This document shows, piece after piece, positions 26,874 through 35,085 of a DNA stretch of 64,000 nucleotides. Below the pieces are notes generated by a model that was given only the letters and a program-made list of their open reading frames with translations, was not told where the DNA came from and did no database searches. The stretch is from an uncultured Prevotellaceae bacterium (GTDB lineage Bacteria; Bacteroidota; Bacteroidia; Bacteroidales; Bacteroidaceae), in the NCBI GenBank assembly GCA_902768785.1, contig CACXMM010000009.1, positions 1 through 64,000 of the forward strand, given 5' to 3'. Positions within the stretch are counted from its first letter, which is position 1. The number at the start of each line of letters is the position of its first letter. Made by a program: the position numbers and the translations under genes.

Positions 26874-26879
26874 CGAAAA
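26825..26879 (+). repeat. Octamer repeats CGATATAA/CGAAATAA
   Basis: Six to seven 8-base words run from the last codons of rhaB to just before the ribosome binding region of the isomerase. The same word family recurs at 28339-28395 and 39187-39238. Confidence 0.85.
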
Positions 26880-26904
26880 TTTGAACAACTAAAACAATAA
26901 AATT

Positions 26905-28335
26905 ATGGCAAAACCATTAGTAGAGACAAGAGCAAGGGTGGGTGTGTTCTCCATCGCATTGGGGGCATATCTGCCACAATTCCCTCAGCTCGTTCCTGAG
27001 TTCGAGGCACAGTATGAGGCATTTAAGAAAACACTGCCTGCCACGGTGGAGATCATCGATGGCGGCATGGTGACCACCAAGGAGATGGCACAGGCTGCTG
27101 GTGACAAGTTCCGTGCGGCCGATGTGGATCTGGTCATCCTCCAGCTCCTCACCTATTGTACCTCTTATAATATGCTGCCGGCTGTGCGCGACCTGGATGT
27201 GCCTGTCGTCTTGGTGAATGTGCAGAAGAAGAAGGCGCCCGACTATCCCAATACGGATATCCCCACATGGCTGGGTGAGCTCTATGCCTGTGGTGCCGTG
27301 GGTGAGATGGTGGCAGACTTGGAGCGTGCAGGAAAACGCCATGCTGTGATTACGGGTGTGGTAGAAGGTGGTGATCCGCAGGTACAGGCAGAGCTCGAGG
27401 ACTGGTGTCGTGCTGCCCAGGTGCGCCGCCGTTTCCGTGATACGAACATCGCACAGATCGGCCGTCCCTATCCTGGCATGATGGACCTGTATATCGATGA
27501 GACGAATCTCTACCACCGTATGTTTGTCTATACCAAGCAGTTCGACTGGGAGAAGATGTGGGCCATTGCTGATGATATCACTGACGAGGAGGCTATCCGT
27601 GCCAAGGCGCAGGATATCCTCGATACCTTCGACATCGAGGGTGGCGGAACCATCGAGAAGGTATGGGACATGGCGAAGTATGTGGTGGCCTTCGAACAAT
27701 GGGTGAAGGATGAGCAGCTGGGTATGATCGCCTCCCACTATGATGGCTTTGCACAGGGCATTGCCGGCAAGCTCGACTCCATGCTCATCCCTGCCTTCTC
27801 CATGCTCATCAAACAGCATACGGCCTGTGCCGTGGAAGGTGACATGAAGGTGGCCATGGCCATGAGTATCCTCAAGACCATCTCAGGAACGGGAACGCTC
27901 TCGGAAATGTACAGCATCGATTTCAACAAAGATATCTGCATCATCGGTCATTCCGGCTCGGGCGACTATGATATCTCGCAGGCAAAGAAGCCTACGATGA
28001 AGATCGTGCCCGTGTTCCATGGTAAGGCTGGCGGCGGCTATCTCACCCAGTTCTATCCCCCTACGGGAGATGTTACCTATCTCGCCATCACCCAGGACAA
28101 GAACGGTGTGTTCAAGTTCGTGGTGGCAGAAGGAGTGAACGAAGATGGTCCTATCTTCACCTTCGGCGATACCAACATGCGCACCCGCTTCTCCATCGGA
28201 GCCCGTGAATTCTGTAACCGTTGGAGCGAGGCTGGTCCCACCCACCACATGGCAGCTGCCGTTGGGCATCATATCGACACCATCCTGAAGGTGGCAAAGA
28301 TTTTCAATATTGAGTGCGAGGTGGTTTGCAGATAA
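26905..28335 (+). CDS. L-arabinose/L-fucose isomerase-family sugar isomerase
   Basis: Protein of 476 residues in the AraA/FucI fold family. The C-terminal half aligns with AraA in order: AVEGDMKVAMAM near 310, TLSEMYSIDF near 333, GHSGSGDYDIS near 347 and GPTHHMAAAVGHH near 452, which supply the acidic and histidine metal ligands. It lies between rhaB and a sugar permease, in the place where rhaA would be; no RhaA-type isomerase is present. The inferred role is L-rhamnose to L-rhamnulose isomerisation. Arabinose or fucose remains possible, as no AraB, AraD or FucA is seen. Annotation tools would probably name it L-fucose isomerase. Confidence 0.82.
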   Translation: MAKPLVETRARVGVFSIALGAYLPQFPQLVPEFEAQYEAFKKTLPATVEIIDGGMVTTKEMAQAAGDKFRAADVDLVILQLLTYCTSYNMLPAVRDLDVPVVLVNVQKKKAPDYPNTDIPTWLGELYACGAVGEMVADLERAGKRHAVITGVVEGGDPQVQAELEDWCRAAQVRRRFRDTNIAQIGRPYPGMMDLYIDETNLYHRMFVYTKQFDWEKMWAIADDITDEEAIRAKAQDILDTFDIEGGGTIEKVWDMAKYVVAFEQWVKDEQLGMIASHYDGFAQGIAGKLDSMLIPAFSMLIKQHTACAVEGDMKVAMAMSILKTISGTGTLSEMYSIDFNKDICIIGHSGSGDYDISQAKKPTMKIVPVFHGKAGGGYLTQFYPPTGDVTYLAITQDKNGVFKFVVAEGVNEDGPIFTFGDTNMRTRFSIGAREFCNRWSEAGPTHHMAAAVGHHIDTILKVAKIFNIECEVVCR

Positions 28336-28338
28336 ATT

Positions 28339-28395
28339 ATCGAAATGTCGATATATCGATATAACGGTATAACGGTATAACGATATAACGAAAAA
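28339..28395 (+). repeat. Octamer repeats CGATATAA/CGGTATAA
   Basis: Six to seven tandem 8-base words between the isomerase stop and the permease start, the same family as at 26825. Confidence 0.85.
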
Positions 28396-28412
28396 TTGAA
28401 AGAAGAATCAAA

Positions 28413-29741
28413 ATGGCAAATAGTGGAAGTTTGAAGAGCACGATTGCTGTGTCTCTCACCAATTATCTCGATGCAGGTGCCATCGTGGCAGGTGCCAGCG
28501 GATTATCCTTGTGGCAGAATTACCTTGGACTCTCCGAGGTGCACCTGGGCTGGCTGAACTTTATCAGTGCCAACTGCTTAGGCGCCGCCATCGGTGCCAT
28601 CATCGGCGGTTTCCTGGCAGATAAGTACGGAAGGAAGTTCATCTTCACCTACAACCTGCTGGTATATATGCTGGGCGTGCTGCTCATCATGCTGAGTGTG
28701 AATTTCCCCATGCTGCTCTGCGGATTCCTCATTACAGGAATCTCGGTGGGCGTGGGTGTCCCTGCCTCCTGGACGTATATCTCTGAGAGTAGTGAGGTGA
28801 ACAACAGAGGACGGAATATCTGTATCTCGCAGATGTCATGGGGCTTCGGACCGATGTGCATCCTGCTCCTGGGAATGCTTTTTGCACCAGGCGGTTACCT
28901 GTTCGGATGGGTGGAGTCGGTAGCGCACCTTGTGGGTGGTAGTGGCTTGTCAGTGGAAGCCACCAATGTGTTCAGCTCTCGCATTGTGTTCTTCTCCCTG
29001 TTCATCGTGGCCTTCATCGCATGGAACCTGCAACGTGGCTTGCAGGAGAGTGCGGAGTTCGAGGCTTCGAAAGAGAAGAAGAGCGGTCTGCTCGACAATA
29101 TCAAGGTACTGTTCCAGAACAATATCGCCATCAAGACGGTATGTTTCCTGGCATCCATCTACCTGACATGGAACCTCGTAGCTTCGGTGATGGGCTTCTT
29201 CCAGCCGCATATCTATGAGACGGCAGGTGGCGTGAGCAACGAACAGGCCAATTGGATGAACTGCATCCAATGGGCCATCATCGTGGGCGTGACGTTCCTG
29301 GTATCGAAGGTGATCGACAAGACCAGTCATAAGGCCATCTATACCTTCGGTCTGCTGGTGGCCATCAGTGCATGGGTGATCATTGTGACAGTGGGTGTGA
29401 ACGGCTCCGTAGGACTGTGGGCCTTTGCCATCCTTTGGGGAATCCAGGGTGGATCGTCTCCCCAGATCTTCTACGCCCTGTGGGGTAGTGAGCTGTTCCC
29501 TGCAAAGTTCCGCGCTGGTGCACAAGGACTGATGTTCTTCATCGTACGTGGACTGTCTGCCGTATGGGGACTGATCTTCGCCTATATCTATGGTGACAAC
29601 GGTGAGGGATTCACCATCGCTGCCTACTGCATGATCATCCTGCTGCTCATCTCACTGATAGTCGGCTTCATCGGATGTCCGAAGACACGTGGAAAGACAT
29701 TGGCTGAGATTACCAAGGAGCGCTACGGGGATATCCAATAG
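28413..29741 (+). CDS. MFS sugar permease, probably for L-rhamnose
   Basis: A 442-residue inner-membrane major facilitator protein with 12 predicted helices. The loop 2-3 motif GGFLADKYGRKF (near 67-78), the SESSEVNNRGR segment near 126 and the late ELFPAKFRAGAQG near 360 place it in the sugar porter group. It is third in the run with rhaB and the isomerase, so L-rhamnose is the probable substrate; it is not RhaT of the DMT-like type. The TAG stop is followed by a small GCCCTTCGGGC hairpin at 29752-29763. Confidence 0.85.
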   Translation: MANSGSLKSTIAVSLTNYLDAGAIVAGASGLSLWQNYLGLSEVHLGWLNFISANCLGAAIGAIIGGFLADKYGRKFIFTYNLLVYMLGVLLIMLSVNFPMLLCGFLITGISVGVGVPASWTYISESSEVNNRGRNICISQMSWGFGPMCILLLGMLFAPGGYLFGWVESVAHLVGGSGLSVEATNVFSSRIVFFSLFIVAFIAWNLQRGLQESAEFEASKEKKSGLLDNIKVLFQNNIAIKTVCFLASIYLTWNLVASVMGFFQPHIYETAGGVSNEQANWMNCIQWAIIVGVTFLVSKVIDKTSHKAIYTFGLLVAISAWVIIVTVGVNGSVGLWAFAILWGIQGGSSPQIFYALWGSELFPAKFRAGAQGLMFFIVRGLSAVWGLIFAYIYGDNGEGFTIAAYCMIILLLISLIVGFIGCPKTRGKTLAEITKERYGDIQ

Positions 29742-29770
29742 CTTGTTTGGTGCCCTTCGGGCAGAAATCC

Positions 29771-29901
29771 AACAAAATCTATCCAAAATCTTTCAAAATC
29801 TATTATAGTCTATCAAAATCTATTAAAGTCTATCGAAGTCTATAAAAGTCTATCGAACTCTATAGAATCTATAATTTGTAAGATTTTGGATAGATTTTGT
29901 T
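29771..29901. repeat. Decamer array with 22-base perfect inverted arms
   Basis: The segment 29771-29792 is the exact reverse complement of 29880-29901. Between them a 10-base word (AAAGTCTATC and variants) is repeated about nine times with TCT starts at 29789, 29799, 29809 and so on to 29859, every 10 bases. It is non-coding, between convergent genes. Confidence 0.85.
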
Positions 29902-29967
29902 CAATTTTTCTCTCCGCTTCGCTTTGAGTGACCGTTGGTTCTCGCCGAAGGCGAATCCTTCCCCCCC

Positions 29968-30001
29968 AAAAATTCCGAAGAGCATCAGCTCTTCGGGATT
30001 T
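29968..30001. terminator. Bidirectional terminator, permease / Ala-Lys protein
   Basis: The stem TCCGAAGAGC-ATCA-GCTCTTCGG(G)A is extended by AAAAT/ATTT and lies between the convergent genes ending at 29741 and 30027. Confidence 0.75.
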
Positions 30002-30026
30002 CCCTTATTTTATCAAGTAGAAAACC

Positions 30027-30473
30027 TTACAGCTTCTTTGCCAGTTTCTCGGCCTTCTCCTGAGCCTTCAAGGCTTTCTGCTGGGCTTCAGCAGCCTTCT
30101 CGGCAGCCTTGGCAGCCTTCATCGGGTCACCACCGGCAGCCTTGGCAGCCTTCTGTGCAGCCTTCTCAGCAGCCTTGGCAGCCTTCTCAGCCTTCTTCTG
30201 AGCTTTCTCAGCAGCCTTGATAGCCTTCTCACGCTTCTCAGCCTCTTTCTGCTTCTTCTTAGCTTCCTTCTCAGCCTTCTTGGCTTCCTTCTCGGCCTTG
30301 GCTTGAGCCTTCAAGGCTTTCTTCTGCTCCTTGGCTAATTCCTTTTGTGCCTTTGCCTGCTGTGCGGCGACGGTGGGATCAACCTGAATCCCTCCTACTG
30401 CTTGTGCGTTGGCGCTCATGCTCAGACAGAACATGACAGCAATGGCCAACAGTCTCAATACATTCTTTTTCAT
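30027..30473 (-). CDS. Small exported Ala/Lys-rich coiled-coil protein
   Basis: A 148-residue protein with a Sec signal peptide (1-24, ending SANAQA). The rest, from about 35, is almost only A, K, E and Q (for example AEKAAKAAEKAAQKAAKAAG), which predicts a single long, basic helix. It resembles TolA-like or histone H1-like low-complexity sequence in composition only; I do not recognise a family. It lies 47 bases after rhaD on the same strand, but a link to rhamnose use is not evident. The DNA is made of near-repeats (GCAGCCTTG), so its length may vary. Confidence 0.75.
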   Translation of the reverse strand: MKKNVLRLLAIAVMFCLSMSANAQAVGGIQVDPTVAAQQAKAQKELAKEQKKALKAQAKAEKEAKKAEKEAKKKQKEAEKREKAIKAAEKAQKKAEKAAKAAEKAAQKAAKAAGGDPMKAAKAAEKAAEAQQKALKAQEKAEKLAKKL

Positions 30474-30520
30474 ACGCTTTATTGTTTAAAATAAATATAT
30501 TTTCTTTGGTGCCCCAAACT

Positions 30521-31330
30521 TTATTTCGGCAAGTTAAACGCCTCGCTCATCTCCTTCATCTGTGCCTCGCTCATACCCTCAGGAACAAATCCCATGCTGC
30601 GGGCATCGATATAGATCTTGGCAGCCTTGGAGAGCACATCGATCTGATCGAAGGCATCCATCACATCCAGTCCCTGGGCAAACACACCGTGCTTCTCCCA
30701 CAGCACCACATCGTAGTCGTCGAGTTCCTTCAGGGTGGCATCGGCCAGCTCCACACTTCCTGGAAGCTGGTAGGGGATGATGCCCAGGCCTAACGGACAG
30801 AACGCCTTGGTCTCTGGAATCATGCTCCACAGGATCTTCGTCAACACGTCCTTCCCCAAGAACTCACGGTTGTGACTCATCGCCACCAGCTCGATGGGGT
30901 GGGTGTGCACCGTGGCGTTGTAGGCACTGCCCTTTTCTATCAGATGGTTGTGGACAGTCAGGTGACTGGGCAGTTCACTGGTAGGCTGCACCAGATTGTC
31001 GGCGATGATCACATACGAGGCGCAGTCGTCCAAGATGCGGATTACGCTGCCGTTGTCCATCGGCCATCGGGCGAGGTCGCGCATGCGCTTTCCTGTTCCC
31101 TTGCAGTAGAAATAGTTACCTTTCAGCTGCGGGAGTGTCACGCCGATGGTCTTCACCTCACTGATGGCTGGCATCTGGCGGATCTCGTCGTCGATGAACT
31201 TTGTGATGTTCACGGTGATGTTACCGCCGTTTCTCTCTGCCCATCCGTTCTGCCACAGGTATCCTGCGACTTCTGCTATTTTCTCAATCTCCTGCTTCAG
31301 CGCAGGTCTTCCTTCTAAGATACTCTTCAT
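30521..31330 (-). CDS. rhaD: L-rhamnulose-1-phosphate aldolase
   Basis: Class II aldolase of 269 residues that splits rhamnulose 1-phosphate into dihydroxyacetone phosphate and L-lactaldehyde. Family signatures: WAERNGGNITV (about 35-45), PTSELPSHL with the catalytic glutamate, the zinc ligands in TVHTHP (near 140) and in WEKHGVFAQG (near 215). The pattern fits RhaD and not FucA. Completes the pathway begun by rhaB and the isomerase but is on the opposite strand. A -7 box (minus-strand TATCTTTG, 31365-31372) lies upstream. No lactaldehyde reductase or RhaR-type regulator is in the window. Confidence 0.93.
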   Translation of the reverse strand: MKSILEGRPALKQEIEKIAEVAGYLWQNGWAERNGGNITVNITKFIDDEIRQMPAISEVKTIGVTLPQLKGNYFYCKGTGKRMRDLARWPMDNGSVIRILDDCASYVIIADNLVQPTSELPSHLTVHNHLIEKGSAYNATVHTHPIELVAMSHNREFLGKDVLTKILWSMIPETKAFCPLGLGIIPYQLPGSVELADATLKELDDYDVVLWEKHGVFAQGLDVMDAFDQIDVLSKAAKIYIDARSMGFVPEGMSEAQMKEMSEAFNLPK

Positions 31331-31524
31331 TGTCGTTCGATTAGTTATATTTGTTTCCGTGATGCAAAGATAATGCTTTTTATTGATATATGTAAGCTTT
31401 CCCCCCTTTTTTTTTATTCCTTAAGGTTTCAGCCGTGCGCGCGGCAAGATTATTTCAATCCCATGGATTCATTATTTTAATCTGGGAGATTGCTCCGCCC
31501 TGCAGCCCCCATGCCGTCCGCCTG

Positions 31525-31724
31525 CCGTTTTCCCGTTTTCCCGTTTCGTCAAGCGTTTTCCGATCCGTTTGCCGGTGAGAAATTAAGTTATAATTTATAA
31601 TATAATATATATACTTATATATATAATATATATATTATATATATTATATATATAAGTAAAGTTAGATGTCACAGTTATCATCACCATTCAAATCACATGA
31701 CGAAACGGGAAAACGGGAAAACGG
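31525..31724. repeat. Outer inverted repeat of CGTTTTCC/GGAAAACG words
   Basis: Arms of 26 identical bases (31525-31550 and the reverse complement 31699-31724) consist of an 8-base word repeated in tandem. The right side carries one extra word (to 31732) and both sides continue with C(A/G)GGCGG/CAAGCGG-like sequence. They enclose the AT palindrome at 31613-31657. The element is between divergent rhaD and the LRR gene. Confidence 0.8.
31613..31657. repeat. Perfect 45-base AT palindrome
   Basis: Arms of 22 bases from ACTTATATATATAA inward are perfectly self-complementary around one central base at 31635. Only the CT/AG near the ends break the A/T run. It could extrude as a cruciform or form an RNA hairpin. 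It is about 220 bases before the -7 box of the LRR gene. Confidence 0.85.
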
Positions 31725-31799
31725 GAAAACGGCAAGCGGCGTCTCACAGTATTTCCGATCTCGCACTGAACACGGATATATTTCAGCGTGATTTTACGG

Positions 31800-31832
31800 T
31801 TTCCCTCCTTATGGAAGGGCTTGGGTGGCCCT
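31800..31832 (+). repeat. REP-like GC-rich hairpin, copy 3
   Basis: TTTCCCTCC-TTAT-GGAAGGG followed by CTTGGGTGGCCC. Degenerate relative of the copies at 7865 and 11590. The rest of 31331-31941 holds no gene. Confidence 0.5.
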
Positions 31833-31892
31833 TGTCACGCACTCTTAACATATTTTAATCGGCAAACTCTTCCTTTTAATCGGTATTTTTCG

Positions 31893-31900
31893 TAAATTTG
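31893..31900 (+). promoter_or_regulatory. -7 box of the LRR gene
   Basis: TAAATTTG, 41 bases before the ATG at 31942, fits the -7 element; no TTTG is found at the usual distance. Confidence 0.45.
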
Positions 31901-31941
31901 CAACATATAAATTTGAGCACCAACCAATTAAAGGATCGATC

Positions 31942-34851
31942 ATGAAAACAATAGCAATGAAAACAAAAACGAACGCAAGTAGGGTTTTTCTGTTAACCTT
32001 CTGCTTATTGATGATGAGTTCGCTCAAGGCGGCGGCTGCCACGAAGTATGGCTTCTGGGTCGGTGGCGTGGAAGTAACCAGTGATAACTATACCAACATC
32101 ACAAGCAGTGCCATTACAAGTGGCACGGTGAAGTACGTCCCAAGCACGAATACACTAACGCTTACCAACTGTACCATCAAGCGCACGGGTAATAATGAGC
32201 GTGCCATTGAAAACAACAGTTGTGAGGGTTTGATCGTGAAATTCGTGGGAACCAATAATCTCAGTTCAGTCAAAGCTTCAGCCGTGCGATTCGAAACTAA
32301 AGGAACGCTTGAGGTGGTTTCTGGAACCACGACTCTTTCAAGTGAGAACTATGAGGGCATATATCTGTATAACAAGGCTAAACTGAATATTAAAGGGCCT
32401 GGCAATTTGGTTGTAAAATCCACTAATGATTGTGCTATTGAAGGAGGCTTTGTCGATGGTATTTGGTGTGAAGTCTCTTTTTCCGATGGGTTAACAGCAA
32501 CAATCCAAGGGAAAAAGGGAGACATTGTTGATTTGTATAGTACTTTTAAAGAAAACTCAAATATTGAAATAAGGTTCAAAGCAACGGGAGATAGTTCTTG
32601 CCCTAATGTCAAAAACACCTATGTAATTAATGCACACGAAAGTGACGAAAAAGGTCTATCTCCAGGGGAATCTCCGGTTATTGTTGAACCTTTCGGTGCA
32701 ATATTGGGTAAAGATGATTATGGATCGGATATGGGAGTGTTGTATTATCCAGGTGTTTTACCTGTAGAAGTCTATAATCAAGATGTTGTCGTGAACACCC
32801 GTTGGAAAGTTCTGCTTAATGGATTATATTTTTGGGATTCTGCCTTAAGTGGATTCTTGCGTAATAAATATGGGAAGGGGTATCTCACAGAGAGTGAAGT
32901 GGCAGGACTTACCGATTTGGACGTAAGCGGCCAAGGCATCACCAGTTTAAAAGGCATTTATTGTCTAACTGCGTTGAAATCAATAAATTGCAGCAACAAC
33001 AATTTCTCCGCTAATCAAATAACTGTTGAACATCCATCGTTGACCGTCCTAGATTGCTCGAATTGTCAATTAGAGGAGGTTTTAAGTGCTGCACCTTTAA
33101 CTACGCTCAACTGCGAGAATAACAAATTGAATAATCTGGCTATAAGTAATAAGAATGGTCTCAAAACACTTAAGTGTGGTAATAATGTCTTCACATATTT
33201 GGATTTAGGAGACTATTCAAGTCTCACCACGCTGGATTGCAGTAACAATACTAAACTCAAACAGCTTGATTGTTCAAATCTATCCCTATCTTCTCTTAAT
33301 GCAAGTGGGTGTTCTCAGCTTACCAGTCTTAACTGCTCTAACAATGCCCTAAATACTCTTAATGTAAGTGGGTGTTCTCAGCTTACCAGTCTTTACTGCA
33401 GTAACAATTCCCTAAATTCTTTAAATATAAGTGGGTGTTCTCAGCTTACCACCCTTAACTGCTCTAAGAATAAATTGGGAAGTCTTTCTGTTTCTGGAAA
33501 GACAAATCTTCAAACCCTCAACTGTAGTGGCAATACTTCGCTGACTTACCTTAACTGTACGAACGACAGCAAGCTCAGTACGTTGGATTGTTCCAGCTGC
33601 GCTTTGACATCAATGAATCTCTCTGGCTGTTCCAAATTGAGTTCGCTTAATTGCAAATCCAATCAGTTCGCAACGCTCAGTATTAAAAACTACACATATC
33701 TTAAAACGCTCAACTGCAGCAGCAATACAAAGATGACGGAACTGGATTGTTCAAACAATAGCCTGACAAGTCTTACTGTAACAGGCAACTCAAAGTTGGA
33801 GGAACTGAATTGTTCAAACAATAGCCTGACAGGTCTTTCTGTAGCAAACAACTCAAAATTGGAGTATTTGTATTGTTCAAACAATAAACTGACCGGTCTT
33901 TCGACCACAGGCTGTAGTAGTCTTGGGCTTATCCACTGTGACGGTAACCAATTCACCTCACTTTCCCTTTCTAACATTCCATAGCTTTATGCACTCAATT
34001 GCAGCGACAACATAAAGCTGCAGACACTTAGTTGTTATAAAAATGCACTTTGTGAATTAAATGTGGATGGTTGTACTGCATTGCAGACACTGGAGTGCTA
34101 CAGCAATAATCTGAATTCTCTTTACGTGTCGGATTGTACTGCATTGCAAAAACTGTCCTGCTACAGTAATCCATTAGGTTCTCTTGACGTGTCGAAATGT
34201 ACCGCATTGAAAACACTGACCTGCAGCTCCAATAACTTAGATGTTCTTGACGTGAAGAATTGTACCGATCTGTCGTCATTAATCTGCAATAATAATATGA
34301 CAGGTCTTGATTTATCGGGAAACAGGAAATTGAAGAGTCTTAATTGTAGTAATAATTCGATAAGTGGCGTTCTTGACCTGAGTTCAATTGATCAAGGGAC
34401 ATTAACAGATTTGAATTGTGTTCATAACAGAATAACAGGGATACTTTTCTCAAACAGTATTCCCACGCTCGAGTCTGTGATTTGTTATGATAATTGTATC
34501 AGGAACATGGATGGTATTGTAAGAAGCCTTCCAGACAGAAATGGTATGACAACAGGAGCATTGAAGGCGATTGTACCAGACTCATATTCCGAACAGAATG
34601 TCATCACTGTGAGCCAGGTGCAGAGTGCTATGTTGAAGAACTGGACGACATACCGGTATGTAGATGGGGGAAATTGGTCTGTGTATTTGGGAAGTGAAGA
34701 TGTAGGTGTAGCAACCGGCATCGCCCCCATAGGTACATCTACCGAAGACTCCACACCGCTCTATAACCTCAGCGGTCAGCGTGTAGGCAGCAACTACAAG
34801 GGCGTTGTTGTCACAAAGGACAAAAAGGTTAGAATGAAAAAATCCTTGTAA
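31942..34851 (+). pseudogene. Secreted Cys-type LRR protein interrupted by one in-frame TAG
   Basis: One reading frame runs over 969 codons and is broken only by TAG at 33982-33984. The first part (680 codons) has a signal peptide, an N-terminal beta-rich domain and LRRs of about 21 residues of the form LTSLNCSNNxLxxL. After the TAG the same frame continues without damage (LYALNCSDN, CTALQTLECYSNN) for 288 codons and ends in the Prevotella tail YNLSGQRVG, KGVVVTKDKK. In other repeats the TAG position is often Q or K, so a single C-to-T or A-to-T change explains it. Three near-identical 63-bp units start near 33306, 33369 and 33432. Recent pseudogene, read error, or readthrough are all possible. 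Confidence 0.85.
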
Positions 34852-34860
34852 GACACTACA

Positions 34861-34894
34861 AAAAGAATGCGGGCAGGGAAGCCCGCATTCTTTT
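34861..34894 (+). terminator. Terminator of the LRR gene
   Basis: The stem AAGAATGCGGGC/GCCCGCATTCTT with a 6-base loop starts 10 bases after the LRR stop and is followed by T4. Confidence 0.88.
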
Positions 34895-34982
34895 ATATAC
34901 CACTGCTACATGTTCCCATGTTGGGAACAACAGGGAATCATCATTACTACTGTTGCTTTTTCTCAAAAAGACCAAGAAATCC

Positions 34983-35013
34983 TTTGTCGTTTCACCTAAA
35001 ACCCTTATCTTTG
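34983..35013 (+). promoter_or_regulatory. Promoter of the Rpn-family gene
   Basis: TTTG (34983-34986), 19 bases, TATCTTTG (35006-35013), 73 bases before the ATG. Confidence 0.75.
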
Positions 35014-35085
35014 CAAGTGCGAAGGAGTGAGATTGTGTGCCACAACCTTAGTTCCGATAAATATTGTTTCACTTAAATCTTTGCT

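Noticed and set aside
33982-33984. Recoded TAG (glutamine or pyrrolysine) in the LRR gene
   Set aside because: TAG ends several normal genes in this window, and no suppressor tRNA or pyrrolysine gene is seen. A single nonsense mutation is simpler, though not proven.
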